A program made the position numbers and the translations under genes. Of a stretch of 64,000 nucleotides of DNA, positions 1-12,819 are shown one piece after another. The notes beneath the pieces are model-generated. The model was not told the DNA's origin and did no database searches. It was given only the letters and a program-made list of their open reading frames with translations. Within the stretch, counting starts at the first letter, position 1, and each line of letters opens with the position of its first letter. This DNA is from Arabidopsis thaliana (Eukaryota > Streptophyta > Magnoliopsida > Brassicales > Brassicaceae), in NCBI RefSeq assembly GCF_000001735.4, contig NC_003071.7, positions 8,053,151 through 8,117,150 on the forward strand, written 5' to 3'.

Positions 1-3000
1 GGATAATCTAACGTTTGATTCCTGGTTTACATAACCAATTTATATATTCAAATGAGTTAAAGTTAAGCTTTAAAACGAAGAAAAAAAAATGCTTAAAACC
101 ACGAAAATCAGTGTACGTACACCTTAATACACAAAAAAGTACATACATCAATCGATATTTTTTACTTTCTTTCATCGCTTCACGCCAATGAAACTATGAA
201 AGAGCTTCTTTTCGGGTGATAAGGTAAGCACATGGAGTCTAATCACGTGTCAACATTCTACCAATTCGCAGGTAGGCCACCTCTCACATTCATACACGTC
301 TTCTGATCTTCAGTTTCCAAACTTTCTTTCGACCAATCAGACTTTGGTAAGCAATAGCCGCCAAAATATTAATTTTTGTGATGAAATGTGTTTTATTCGA
401 AATGTTTTTACTGGTTCAGCCACAAGCCAGCCACAAGCCACAACCACGTACACACTATTTTGACCAATTTGTTAACAGAAAATCGATCGTTTAATGTTTC
501 TTTAAGCATTTATCTTCTCAAAATTTAAGATTCTTCTATATTCTGAGGATTAAAACTAGCGGAATGTAGTTAAATAGCAGAGCGTAGTTACTACTTACTA
601 GCTAGTTAAGTAGCTGATTTTTATGATAATTAGCTGTTTAAATGGTTTAGAAGAAAAATGTTAAAAAGACATGAAGATTACATGACTTAAATATTTAAAC
701 GCAAGATGACGTGTTAGTTAGTTATACATGAATGGCTAATTTTATCTATTACACCTAGAAAAATAAAATACTTTTATTTATCCATTAGAGAAAAAAATAA
801 TCATCTTATCCCAAATAGGCAAATACTTATCAACAAATAACCGTTACTTTTATTTATTTATTATTATTAAGATACATGTATATATAACTAATATAACAAA
901 AACATTGCGTCTGTGATGAGAATCTTTACCAAATTAATTGAATTTGGTTGGCTTATGAATCGGGAAAATTTTAAAGAAATGGTTAACGTATGTCTTTAGA
1001 GATTCCCTAAATGAGAAAGGAGACGAACGATAAAAGCATGTAAGTTTTAACTTTCAACATTTTGTCCTAATTGGGGTTATTCCGATAAGGACACGTGTCA
1101 ATGACCCAGACGACATATGGATAGCCCACATTTTTGTATGTCAGTAAGTGATGAAAGCGAGGTTCACAGAAATAAAAACAAATGAAAAAGACAATAGATA
1201 AGAAGATATTTGTTGTTTTAGCCTTTCAGGATACTTGAACCATGCATAAATGTAATAAAATTAAATTTATAAACTGAATATACACTTTAAGTGAAAGTAA
1301 ATAATATAAAACGATTATAATTTTGAACAAATATCCGAAGTCTATTCATTATTTTTTTCTTTTATAAAATAATACCGTTTACAAATAAAATTTATAATGA
1401 TTTGTTTGTCCGATGAAATGTGTAAACTACTAAACTCTATGGACGTTCATTGAGAAAAAAAAAATATAACGTTGAAGGTGATGGAGAAATGAAAAGTTCC
1501 TTTGAGTAGGAAACTCAGTTTTCTAGTACTTTGGTTTGCACTTTAATTTGTTACAAGTCTACATCAGAATAATCCAACAAAACTATAATATATACAAAAA
1601 TTTACACGAGTTCAAATAATTAAATACGCTGTTAACCAACGTATAGTATTAGTAATATACAATGTTTCTTGTATGAACGTAAATCAAAAGAGCCAAATGC
1701 TAAATCAGAAAGTTTTAAAAATTAAAAGTAAATAAAGATGAATGAAACCATGATTAGTTTCTTTTTCGTTTTTTTTTAAAACACATTAAAAGGTTCTTAC
1801 TTTTTGCACGCTTTAGTTGTTCTTTAGACACATTTGATTTCGCCTCTTCTATTTCGAGACATTTTCTTACTCGTTAAGCCATGATAAACCTATATGTGTA
1901 TATAGTATGTATATACACAAAACAAATAAACAATCGGCTACTGTTTACAACAAGTAAACCAAAATTTAGTTATTAAGCCATAATTAAATGTTTATCATAA
2001 AAGATAGTAATATTTCACTATTAATTTAGTACCGCTTAACCATCAGGTTTGGCCTTAATTCTGTTCAGTTGGAATGATTCGAAGAAAAAGAAAAAACAAA
2101 ACAACCCTTTGAACACAATTTAAATATATGTTTTAGTTCAATTTTATATGTATACAAGCTTATATAAGATCCAACCGATCCAATAAAAACTTAAAACTTA
2201 TAAGATTTAATTTGTTTTCCTATGTTTTTGTTTAGTTGATGTATTTTTCTTTAAATCGATTTTTGAATCATAGTATTGCAAGTCACACTAAATAAGAGAT
2301 TGGTTTAGGATTGTTATTGTGGAATCTTGTGAGTGATTTAAAAATTTGACGGAGTTAAGGAAAATTAAAATATGATTGATAAAATTACTGGTCTTAAACA
2401 CAATAATGTATTTTAAAATTTATACAATTTTAATAGATTTTTCACAAATCATCCCGTAAAGCCTGATCAGTAGCACATTTTTTCAGGATGGTAACTTAAA
2501 CAAAGGTAAAGGTTACAATTCATATTAGCGTGATTGATAGGCAAGTTTCAGCATAATCTTCATGCCGATTGATTTTTTTCATTAATAATCTGCTATATAT
2601 CAGTTCAAATTCGGATGATAATATAAAATATTGCATTAGCATAAACCACTATGGAATAAACTACTAGACTATAGTTGTATATGAAATAATAGTTATAATC
2701 CTTTATAGATATAAAAAAAAAAACCTAAACAACGTATTGGTTGAGTACATTTAAACTAAACCTACAGTAGTTGTTTATTAGGGAAATTGTCAAGATTATG
2801 CCGACAATTGCATGCTTTTGTTTCCTTACTTGGTTTTTGTTTTTCAAACTTTGTTGACATATGGGAACATATTCTTGAAAATAGACTATTCTATTAATTC
2901 AGGGAGCATATTCTATCTATTCTTGTCAATATTTTTGTAAATATTATTGGTGGAACTATTTTTGCTTATTATTTTTTTTAAATTTGTTTTAATTCATCTT

Positions 3001-6000
3001 CCCCATTCCATTTAATAACGGAAATATTATTGGCGGAATTAACCTCAATTATAACATAATCCATCAAAAATACGACATAATACTACATATAGAATAATAG
3101 TAACTATTAATTGAAAAAATCAGTCACTCGTGTATATTGTGATGGCATATATAATATCTAGCTAGAACCAACAAACAGACAATTCGAACGTTATAGAAAG
3201 ACTAGTACATGTATGATCATAAGAACCGATCTCGAGTCCTTTATTAGGTCCATATCTTTAGAGTTTAGGTAGAAATAGAATATATGCTATATATAAATGG
3301 CCACAAACGTTAAAGACCTACATAATGAAATTGATTGACGTATTAGTAAAAATCTATTACTGTATCACGATTACCAATATAGGCTCTAAGCTTGAACTAG
3401 TAAACATATTACGTAATAATTTAGGTGTCATATATTACTTTATATTTTGATATAAATATCATTTTGGTATTTAACACAAGAATTAATTGTTTTTTTTTGT
3501 TTTTATGATCATAAGATCGATGAAAAATGGTAAGTATAAGATCGATCAATGTTGTAATAAGTATAAAATTGAAATACAATAAAAAAGCTTTTTTTTTTAA
3601 GCAAAAAAAAAACAATTAAAAACTAGTATTACCCAAAATAACATGTATTTCAAAAATTTAACTTTACTTATCCACAATAATATGCCTTTAAGAATTGTAA
3701 TTGTAAGATCGATTAAAAGTCTCATATTCTCAATTTACATCAATTCTTCTTATTTTTCGTTTGTTTGTCGTTTGTCAATTTTTTTCTTAAACATGAACTC
3801 ACCCAAATTAGCGAAGCTTAAATATTTAGTTCTTTTTATACAACAATTAAAGATTCCAAATTTACTTGGTTAAAGACATTAATCACCACAAACAAATACA
3901 ATCTTCTCGAGTAATCAATAATCATGTACGGTCAAACCTTAATCACGTGGCACTTAAGTCATATGCTTTCCAAAAATATACATTTACAAAGATTATTCTA
4001 TACTCTCTCTCCTTTATCTTTGCCTCTTTCGAGCTCCAACCTGTGTCTGAATTCGATATCACCATTAGGTGCTTTAACCACATGGTTAGCAACATGTTAA
4101 TCTATATTATACATTTCCATAAATAGGTTGAGGACACGTGTCTCCATACATGTGTTTACAAATATCATGTTGTAGGTAATGATTCTAACAAGGACCAGCT
4201 AAAAAGAAGGTGGATTTCTAGATAGCTCTTAAGTTATGGTCCTAGATCTGTTTAGCCAGTTAATTAATCTTGTTTTTTTCAATTGTTAAATGTTAATACT
4301 TAATACTATTATTAATATATTCTTTCTATTTTCGTTCATGCAGCTTTTAAGGCGATCTTGTATAACTTCGTGGTGGTCCAAGGTATACATGGCACAACAT
4401 AGAAGCATTGTGTCAATATAATATTTTCTTAATCAAATCGAAATAATTGTTTAGCTCAAAACTTTGATTGGTTCACATATTATATTGTATATAATAACCT
4501 TTTTCCTTCAAGAAACAACCAGTAAGATCTATATCAGCTGTAAAATAAATACGCAAGAACCTATTAACTCGACTCGCCATTTATTACTAAATGCGGTAGT
4601 GTCATTAGGACCAATCTCTCGAATTTGACTTCTGACCATATAAAATAGGGAGTGTATTTTCATTAACATTTGAGACTTTTTCTTGTAACAATTGATTTAT
4701 AATTTTTCATGTGCCTACTTGTATCTTTAGAGTCTGTATGGTTAGAGGACTGAAAACTTTTGTAATGTTTTAGGCTTATTTGAATAGGCTATAATACATT
4801 AGACTTCTAGTTCAAATAGTTAATCATTTTTTTAAAAGATAGTTAATCACGTTATGGAATAACTCAATAAGTAGAATATCATATAATTATATAATTGGGT
4901 GAAAACTTTAATTTACCATAACATGGAATTAACAAAAAATGATTGCGACGAGGGAAAAGAAAAAGAGAGAATCAGAGAACGAAAGATTGGAACATGGGAA
5001 ATGGCATTTCTTGTTGTCTTTGTTTTCATAATGACTAAAAGTCTAAAACTATAAGCCGTCATAAAAAATTTATGTAAATTATTTACAATAGCAAAAAATT
5101 ACGTGTTTGGTAAAACATACTGCACAATTATTCCCATCCGACTACTACATTTATAATTATGTTTACGGGCTTTATAGGCTCAAATAATTTACTAAACTTA
5201 GGATGCATATAAATGAATACATTAATGGGCCACATTTCTTATAGCCCGATAAATAGTTGAGTTACTATCTTTCATAGTCTTGAGTCTTCACATTAAAACG
5301 GGTTTAAATTAGCTTCAATTCAAAGTCAAATTATACCAAACCAGTAATTAGGATTTACTAACAAAGAATTGAACAGAAACTGTTGACAAAAAATATCTCT
5401 TGGACTTTGAGTTATTCCATTGATGCATTTTTGGCGGTGGATCTTTAAATGATATTGATGCAGGAACTTAATCGTTGTAATTTTAGGTAATTTACATTTA
5501 TAAACTATTTAATATTTTGGCAATTTTTATTGGTTTTCCTTCTTTTTTTATGGGGTTTTCTCCATAATTGAACTTAACTCGGTCTCAAACCGAACACGTA
5601 TAAATTTCTAAAAAAAATTATAAAATCGAATCATACTAATTTTTTATTTCCCACGCACGTCATATATATGACATATTTATTTTGATACACGATAGTGCAT
5701 ATAATGATATCAGAATATCAAAATTTCAGTGTTAATTATATCTTTAGTAAAAATGCAACAAATGAAATTAGTATCTTATTTGTAAATAATTTTTAGAATG
5801 ACAAAAAAAATTGCTTTTGTTTTCTAAGGTGAGGAATTAAAATTTTAAATTTGTCATTTTTAAGTTTATTCAAAAAAACATGCTAGTTTAATTGGAGAAT
5901 CGAGTCCGATTTTTGAAGAAACATGTCTAAATCCACATATTGAAGAAACATGACTCATATATTCTCTTTCTGTTCTTTTTCTACAAATTTTGGCGTTACA

Positions 6001-6279
6001 AAAGTAGGCATGGTAGTTTTTGTTAGGTCTCGCTAACAAATAATTAATAGCATGTCACTTGTCAATGCCTCATCCGAAATCCAATCCAAGATTATTTTGT
6101 TCCACAGAAAAGAACAAAGTTTATAAAAATAATAATATAGCGACTATAACGTTTACTATTCATCCCTTTATGGGTCAGTGTATATGTAATCTCTTCTTTT
6201 ATCCCAAATCACACATTGGCATTGCCATTGACAATCAATAAAACATCTTGTGAGACAAGAACGGGTAAGTGATAAGATC
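1..6279. other. AT-rich intergenic flank, no gene recognised
   Basis: No open reading frame here looks like a protein I recognise. Short ORFs around 3421-4126 and 6059-6241 are low-complexity AT-rich translations. Palindromic G-box cores (CACGTG) occur near 1092 and 4134, both within the longer palindrome GACACGTGTC. The last 300 bases resemble the region upstream of the second UGT gene and are probably the promoter of the broken first copy. Confidence 0.6.
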
Positions 6280-7688
6280 ATGGAGCATCCTCACGTGCTT
6301 TTAGTCGCTAGCCCTGGCTTGGGGCACCTTATCCCTGCCCTCGAACTCGGAAACCGTCTCTCCTTCGTCCTCAACGTCCACGTCACCATTCTTGCAATCA
6401 CCTCCGGCTCCTCTTCCCTCACAGAAACCGAGACCATACATACAGCCGCGGCTAGAGGGACCTGTGAAATTATCGAATTACCCTCTGTCGATATAGACCA
6501 CCTAGTGGAGCCAGATGCGACAGTGGTCACTAAATAGTGAGCAAGATGCGAGAAATGAAGTCCACGGTTCGTGATGCCGTGAAATCAATGAAGCAAAAAC
6601 CGACGGTCATGATTGTTGACTTTTTTGGTACAGCGTTGTTGTCCATAACCGATGTAGGTGTGACGAGTAAGTATGTGTACATACCGTCTCACGCGTGGTT
6701 CTTGGCATTAATTGTCTACTTGCCGGTATTGGATAAGGTAATGGAAGGTGAGTATGTTGATATTAAGGAGCCTATGAAAATACCAGGTTGTAAACCGGTC
6801 GGACCAAAAGAGCTTTTGGACACAATGTTAGACCGGTCCGACCAACAATACCGTGATTGTGTACAGATTGGGTTGGAGATACCTATGAGCGATGGAGTTT
6901 TGGTAAATACTTGGGGGGAGTTACAAGGGAAGACTCTAGCTGCGCTAAGAGAGGACATAGATTTGAACCGGGTTATAAAAGTACCGGTTTATCCTATTGG
7001 ACCTATTGTTAGGACTAATGTGCTTATTGAAAAACCAAACAGTACATTCGAGTGGCTAGACAAACAAGAGGAAAGATCTGTTGTATATGTGTGTTTAGGG
7101 AGTGGTGGAACATTGTCGTTTGAGCAAACGATGGAACTAGCTTGGGGGTTAGAGTTAAGTTGTCAAAGTTTCTTATGGGTTCTACGTAAGCCTCCTTCTT
7201 ACCTTGGAGCAAGCTCAAAAGATGATGATCAAGTAAGTGACGGTCTACCAGAAGGTTTCTTGGACCGCACACGTGGTGTAGGGCTTGTGGTAACGCAATG
7301 GGCACCGCAAGTTGAGATCTTAAGCCATAGATCAATCGGTGGGTTTTTGTCACATTGTGGTTGGAGCTCGGTGTTGGAGAGTTTAACTAAAGGAGTTCCG
7401 ATCATCGCTTGGCCTCTTTATGCGGAGCAATGGATGAATGCCACGTTGCTGACGGAGGAGATTGGTATGGCTATTCGTACGTCAGAGTTACCGTCGAAGA
7501 AAGTGATCAGCCGGGAAGAAGTGGCGTCTTTGGTGAAGAAGATTGTAGCGGAAGAGGATAAAGAAGGACGAAAGATAAAGACTAAAGCTGAAGAGGTGAG
7601 GGTTAGCTCCGAACGAGCTTGGACTCATGGTGGGTCGTCTCATAGTTCTCTCTTTGAATGGGCAAAACGATGTGGGCTTGTATCTTAA
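6280..7688 (+). pseudogene. UGT72-family UDP-glycosyltransferase, frameshifted
   Basis: Family 1 glycosyltransferase, single exon, very close to the intact gene at 10279. The true start is the ATG at 6280, because MEHPHVLLVASPGLGH aligns with the paralogue's N terminus and carries the catalytic His of the GLGH motif. The first frame stops at 6535-6537 after EPDATVVTK. Alignment with the paralogue shows one base missing from the A-run just before it; the rest continues in another frame to 7688. The C-terminal half is intact, including the PSPG UDP-sugar box starting WAPQVEILSHRS and ending WPLYAEQ. A protein started at the internal ATG 6546 would lack the acceptor half and the catalytic His, so it should not glycosylate. 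I remember the locus as At2g18560, annotated there as a short protein. The long clean downstream frame suggests the break is recent. Confidence 0.85.
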
Positions 7689-7713
7689 TTTGAGAATACA
7701 TTTATAATATCCT

Positions 7714-7805
7714 GACCAACAATTTGCTTAAAAGATCAAACTCTCTAGTATAACATATATTTTGCTAACCAGCAATTTGCTTAAAAGATCAAAGTTCTCT
7801 AGTAT
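7714..7805. repeat. Two-copy 53-bp direct repeat
   Basis: The block with core AATTTGCTTAAAAGATCAAA starts at 7721 and recurs at 7774. Each copy is followed by CTCTAGTAT. It lies just downstream of the broken UGT gene, in its probable 3' UTR. Confidence 0.75.
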
Positions 7806-7942
7806 GAAATATTAATGTATGTTGTAATTTGCTATGCATGCATACAAGATACATATGTAGTTTAATCATCTTTATGTACACAATGAGATAATCAATGGAT
7901 TGTGTTAAGCCACAGGGTATTTGGAGACATACTTTATATGAA

Positions 7943-8949
7943 CTAGGTGAGTACCCGCGTGGGTTGTTTGAAATTTGTTTAAAAATAATTATGTTTAACT
8001 ATTTTTATTGCTAATTTATGTTATTTCGTGTATATTATTATGTAGTTAATAAAGTTATATTCATTTTATGTAATTATATTTGTATAGTTAGATTCACTTT
8101 TGATTCAAATATCAATTATATTTTTTTCATGTATAAATCTTTTTATCTATATACCCAAGTTTCTAATTTTTTAACTATTATTAAATACTTACATCAACAA
8201 TATGATACAATGCTACTTATTTGGTTTGAAAGTTGCCTAACTTGATTCTAAGCAAACAATTTCTTGTTCCATATATTCTCTCCTAATCTAATATTTCAAT
8301 CACATCATGATAGGCTCATGGCTAAATATTGGATTGACATAATTTGAATAACAAATATATAAACTACTCATTTGCTTTAAAAGTTTTCACATGAAAGAGA
8401 AAAAAAAACATAAATTAAATAGTCTTTTGAGTCAACACTTTTAGGTTTCTCTCTGTGCATTTGCATATATCCATATTAGAGAAAGCGTCGTATAATAAAC
8501 TTTTTGGTATATCTAACGTCTCAAAAGATCAGTACTTAAAAAATATGCATGTCACTATTATTGTTACCAATTTATCATCAACACACAAAAAGACCATATC
8601 ATGTAAACAATTAATGTAATAAAAAGAAAAAACTAAGTTAAAATTACTAAATTAAGAAAGGTTAAGTAGCAAACAGTTAAGTTGTAATACACGAAAATTT
8701 TTAGTCATTATCAAGTAATGACTATTATAAAATAGCAAAATAAGAAAAGTAAAATGAAAGTAGTGTTTAATACATTAACATGATTTTTTGTATTTTTTTT
8801 TTTTAAATGAAGATATTTTGTTAAGAGTAAGATTAATGGATGATTTAATGCAATGTGAAACTTTTAAATTTTTATCACTAAGTTTTATTATTTTTTAATG
8901 ATGATGTGTCACTCATATGGAGAGAGTTGTCCAACTTTCATATATATAA
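7943..8949 (-). mobile_element. Helitron, non-autonomous, minus orientation
   Basis: Read on the minus strand, the right end finishes in CTAG (plus 7943-7946), preceded by a short GC-rich palindrome (ACCC..GGGT) and the spacer TACTCAC. The other end (8935-8949) is the complement of TTATATATATGAAAG followed by a block near 8900-8935 that is nearly the same as the ends at 25054 and 49540. Flanking bases fit Helitron insertion between A and T, and there is no target duplication. Length is about 1.0 kb. The small ORF at 8018-8245 inside shows no Rep/helicase similarity, so a Helitron elsewhere must have supplied the enzyme. Confidence 0.75.
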
Positions 8950-10278
8950 TTACTTATATCAAAAGCAATTGAAGTGTATGCCATTTAGACTGCCCTTGTC
9001 AATTATTATATAAAAAATGTTTTTTTTTGACAATTTGTATAAAGTATGTCTTAATTGGAAGATTTTGATATTGTGTTTATGTACGCTTTCCATGTGTTGT
9101 GTTACTAACGAGAAGCATCTACGGGATTACCCCCAGAAAAAGAGTAAAAAAGTGGAAATGACAAACAAAAAGCAGTTGAAACTTTTTAAAAATTCTAGCC
9201 CAAACATTTTCCTCCTACTTTTTGTAAAGTAAAGATTTGATCACTACTAGTGTTTATTTGATCATTACATCCCCCACTACATCTTCTTATTGGAAAGTCG
9301 ACTCACAGTGCAATTTATATGGGCCAGTGTATAACTTAATTATCCCAAATCATGCAGCACTAATACACTATGGTATGTGGCCCGCATATTCAAGTAGTGT
9401 GTAAATTCAAATGTTAGAATGATGTTCGATCGAAACATATCGGACTAAAATTAATGGGTAATAATCTAATAAACACTAGTAGTGAATGTTTTCTCTGTGT
9501 CATATATTAATTCCACGATTTATAGATTTCGATTCTCATTATTTTTTCTTGTTGATCACTTTAATAACCACTTTTCATGGCAAGAAAATTAGGAAATCCA
9601 CAAATTTGAATATAAATATAATATCCAATGTTAACAATGGAAAGTGAAAGACTTATACAAAGCTTAAACCATAAAACAAAGCCTAAATAATTAAGTTGAC
9701 GAACGAGCCCAATAACATCCCAATACGATGATATGCAATCGTCTCATGGAACCAACCATTCGTGAATTTGTCATTTGAATATTAATGTGGTTTTTGTTCA
9801 GGATTTTTTTCGGGTGAGAAAAACAAGTATATAGCTCCACATAAAAACATATATATATATATATATATGATAAATCCTTAAATATATTTGTCTATATAAC
9901 TTATTAAAACTTCTTATTTCGTGTGCCACGGTGATCACCCGGAGAAGTGTGTCCGATGTATGGAAAGACATTTGTACATGTACATGTACATGTCATCATC
10001 ATTCATTGTTCTTGTGAACGGAAGTTACGACAGAGTATATGCAATGGAGTTATCTGCGAAACATCGCCACGAGTAGATTCGTCTTTTGTCCTTGTCTACA
10101 AATTTAGGCGTCAGTACAAAATTTAGGTTTTTAAGGTCTCATTAATATAACGTTTGGTCTATACCGAATAATAATAAATATCACTTGTTAAATGGCCTAT
10201 ACCGAAATCCAATCCACAATGATTTTGCTACACAGAAACTAGCAACTAAAAAGAAAAGTAAGTGGTCGACCATCGATC
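8950..10278. promoter_or_regulatory. Upstream region of UGT72D1
   Basis: About 1.3 kb with no gene. The proximal part (about 10085-10270) is homologous to the leader of the broken UGT copy: both have a CTACAAATTT..GGCGT block and a CCGAAATCCAATCCA block. A second shared block (ATGGG.CAGTGTATA..TTATCCCAAATCA) is at about 9318 here but at about 6170 in the other copy, so the two promoters differ in arrangement. An (AT)n run lies at 9849-9868. Confidence 0.5.
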
Positions 10279-11691
10279 ATGGACCAGCCTCACGCGCTTC
10301 TAGTGGCTAGCCCTGGCTTGGGTCACCTCATCCCTATCCTGGAGCTCGGCAACCGTCTCTCCTCCGTCCTAAACATCCACGTCACCATTCTCGCGGTCAC
10401 CTCCGGCTCCTCTTCACCGACAGAAACCGAAGCCATACATGCAGCCGCGGCTAGAACAATCTGTCAAATTACGGAAATTCCCTCGGTGGATGTAGACAAC
10501 CTCGTGGAGCCAGATGCTACAATTTTCACTAAGATGGTGGTGAAGATGCGAGCCATGAAGCCCGCGGTACGAGATGCCGTGAAATTAATGAAACGAAAAC
10601 CAACGGTCATGATTGTTGACTTTTTGGGTACGGAACTGATGTCCGTAGCCGATGACGTAGGCATGACGGCTAAATACGTTTACGTTCCAACTCATGCGTG
10701 GTTCTTGGCAGTCATGGTGTACTTGCCGGTGTTAGATACGGTAGTGGAAGGTGAGTATGTTGATATTAAGGAGCCTTTGAAGATACCGGGTTGTAAACCG
10801 GTCGGACCGAAGGAGCTGATGGAAACGATGTTAGACCGGTCGGGCCAGCAATATAAAGAGTGTGTACGAGCTGGCTTAGAGGTACCTATGAGCGATGGTG
10901 TTTTGGTAAATACTTGGGAGGAGTTACAAGGAAACACTCTCGCTGCGCTTAGAGAGGACGAAGAATTGAGCCGGGTCATGAAAGTACCGGTTTATCCTAT
11001 TGGGCCAATTGTTAGGACTAACCAGCATGTAGACAAACCCAATAGTATATTCGAGTGGCTAGACGAGCAACGGGAAAGGTCAGTGGTGTTTGTGTGTTTA
11101 GGGAGCGGTGGAACGTTGACGTTTGAGCAAACAGTGGAACTCGCTTTGGGTTTAGAGTTAAGTGGTCAAAGGTTCGTTTGGGTTCTACGTAGGCCCGCTT
11201 CATATCTCGGGGCGATCTCCAGCGATGATGAACAGGTAAGTGCCAGTCTACCTGAAGGTTTCTTGGACCGCACGCGTGGTGTGGGGATTGTGGTTACGCA
11301 ATGGGCACCACAAGTTGAGATCTTGAGCCATAGATCGATCGGTGGGTTCTTGTCTCACTGCGGTTGGAGTTCGGCTTTGGAAAGTTTGACTAAAGGAGTT
11401 CCGATCATCGCTTGGCCTCTTTATGCGGAGCAGTGGATGAATGCCACGTTATTGACTGAGGAGATCGGTGTGGCCGTTCGTACATCGGAGTTACCGTCGG
11501 AGAGAGTCATCGGAAGGGAAGAAGTGGCATCTCTGGTGAGAAAGATTATGGCGGAAGAGGATGAAGAAGGACAGAAAATTAGGGCTAAAGCTGAGGAGGT
11601 GAGGGTTAGCTCCGAACGAGCTTGGAGTAAAGACGGGTCATCTTATAATTCTCTATTCGAATGGGCAAAACGATGTTATCTTGTACCGTGA
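10279..11691 (+). CDS. UGT72D1: UDP-glycosyltransferase 72D1
   Basis: Family 1 (GT-B fold) enzyme that transfers sugar from a UDP-sugar to a small acceptor in the cytosol. Members of plant group E/UGT72 mostly glucosylate phenylpropanoids and other phenolics; the acceptor here cannot be read from sequence. It is intronless and 470 residues, the usual length. Catalytic His16 sits in SPGLGHLIP near the N terminus and the partner Asp is probably Asp114 in IVDFLGTE. The 44-residue PSPG box runs from Trp342 to Gln385 (WAPQVEIL..HCGWSS..WPLYAEQ); the final Gln suggests UDP-glucose. The start is supported because MDQPHALLVASPG reaches the normal UGT N terminus. It is tandem to a frameshifted copy 2.6 kb upstream. 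I remember the locus as At2g18570. Confidence 0.95.
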   Translation: MDQPHALLVASPGLGHLIPILELGNRLSSVLNIHVTILAVTSGSSSPTETEAIHAAAARTICQITEIPSVDVDNLVEPDATIFTKMVVKMRAMKPAVRDAVKLMKRKPTVMIVDFLGTELMSVADDVGMTAKYVYVPTHAWFLAVMVYLPVLDTVVEGEYVDIKEPLKIPGCKPVGPKELMETMLDRSGQQYKECVRAGLEVPMSDGVLVNTWEELQGNTLAALREDEELSRVMKVPVYPIGPIVRTNQHVDKPNSIFEWLDEQRERSVVFVCLGSGGTLTFEQTVELALGLELSGQRFVWVLRRPASYLGAISSDDEQVSASLPEGFLDRTRGVGIVVTQWAPQVEILSHRSIGGFLSHCGWSSALESLTKGVPIIAWPLYAEQWMNATLLTEEIGVAVRTSELPSERVIGREEVASLVRKIMAEEDEEGQKIRAKAEEVRVSSERAWSKDGSSYNSLFEWAKRCYLVP

Positions 11692-12819
11692 TTCGAGAAT
11701 AACATCATGAACAACAATTTCTGTTTAAGATATCAACTTTTTCTATATGAATATATATTAAGGTGTGTTAAATTTTGCTATGCATATATACAAGATATGT
11801 ACTTCAATCAGGTATCCTTATATTTTAATAAAAATTAATAATAGAACTTGTGTTTTGTAAAAAAATGCATATATTATATGATACCTTTTCGCTTGCGGAT
11901 GAAGCAATTCGATCTAAGTTTAATTTGTGGTGTATATATATAGTTTTATCTTTTAATGATCATGTGGAGGAGAAGAAAGAAACAAACAATGCATTTAAAG
12001 TCTTAAACCATCTCATGGACGAAAAAGAAGAAACTTCAACCATAACAAGAACCAAGTGACGAGAGCAAATAAAAAGGGTAGAAAGATACATGGAGAAATG
12101 TTTACTTATTAGCTGATAGATAGAAACGAAACAGAGAAGTGATATGAAAACAAGAGGGAGTTTGAGAAATGTAAGAAACTAAAACTAAAACATGACTTTC
12201 TTTCTTAGTTGACAGGTATTATAAGTTCAATACTTCATAAACTAAACAAGTATTATACGTTCAATACTTCATAAACTCAAAATGAAAACATATTAAGAAT
12301 CTTCTTCTTCTTCAAATACCTATCAAAAATATCACATTCACATAGACATGTAAAAAGGTTCAAATTGCTGAATGTACAGAAAAAAAACACAGTGAAGATT
12401 GGTTCACGCTTCAAAGGTAAAGCATTCCATAATAAGATGCACTTTCAGCTAAATTGTAGTTGCTAATAACAACAGATTAAGAGTTAGCATATGGTAAAGC
12501 ATATTAAGAGTTAAGGAGGCTAGAAATCAATCCAAACAAAGCACATAGACTAACTGATAACTATGATGTCAATACAAAGACTATTAAATTCAGCTAATTA
12601 ACAAAATTGCAATAGTTGGTGTTAAAGCAGCCAAGGCCAAGAGCAAGCAGGAGTGGGAGTCCTATTAAATAAATTTAGAACAACCAAGTCTATAGTCGTA
12701 TTAAGAAAGTCACACACCTTCACTTAACTTGGATCTTCTATCTTCCACCTTCTTCTCCTTCCTCCTCTTCTTCTCTTGCCTCAGAAAACTCGGATTCACC
12801 TATCACAATCATTTCACAG
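11692..12819. other. Intergenic, with a two-copy 34-bp repeat
   Basis: No gene seen. A direct repeat GTATTATA.GTTCAATACTTCATAAACT starts at 12216 and again at 12250. The rest is AT-rich with no coding signal. It separates UGT72D1 from the transposase remnant. Confidence 0.6.

Noticed and set aside
3421-4126. Cluster of short ORFs on both strands
   Set aside because: Translations are low-complexity and hydrophobic from AT-rich DNA, with no shared domain or splice pattern.
9017-9232. 71-codon plus ORF after the first Helitron
   Set aside because: Lys-rich low-complexity translation with no start support (the Helitron ends just before).
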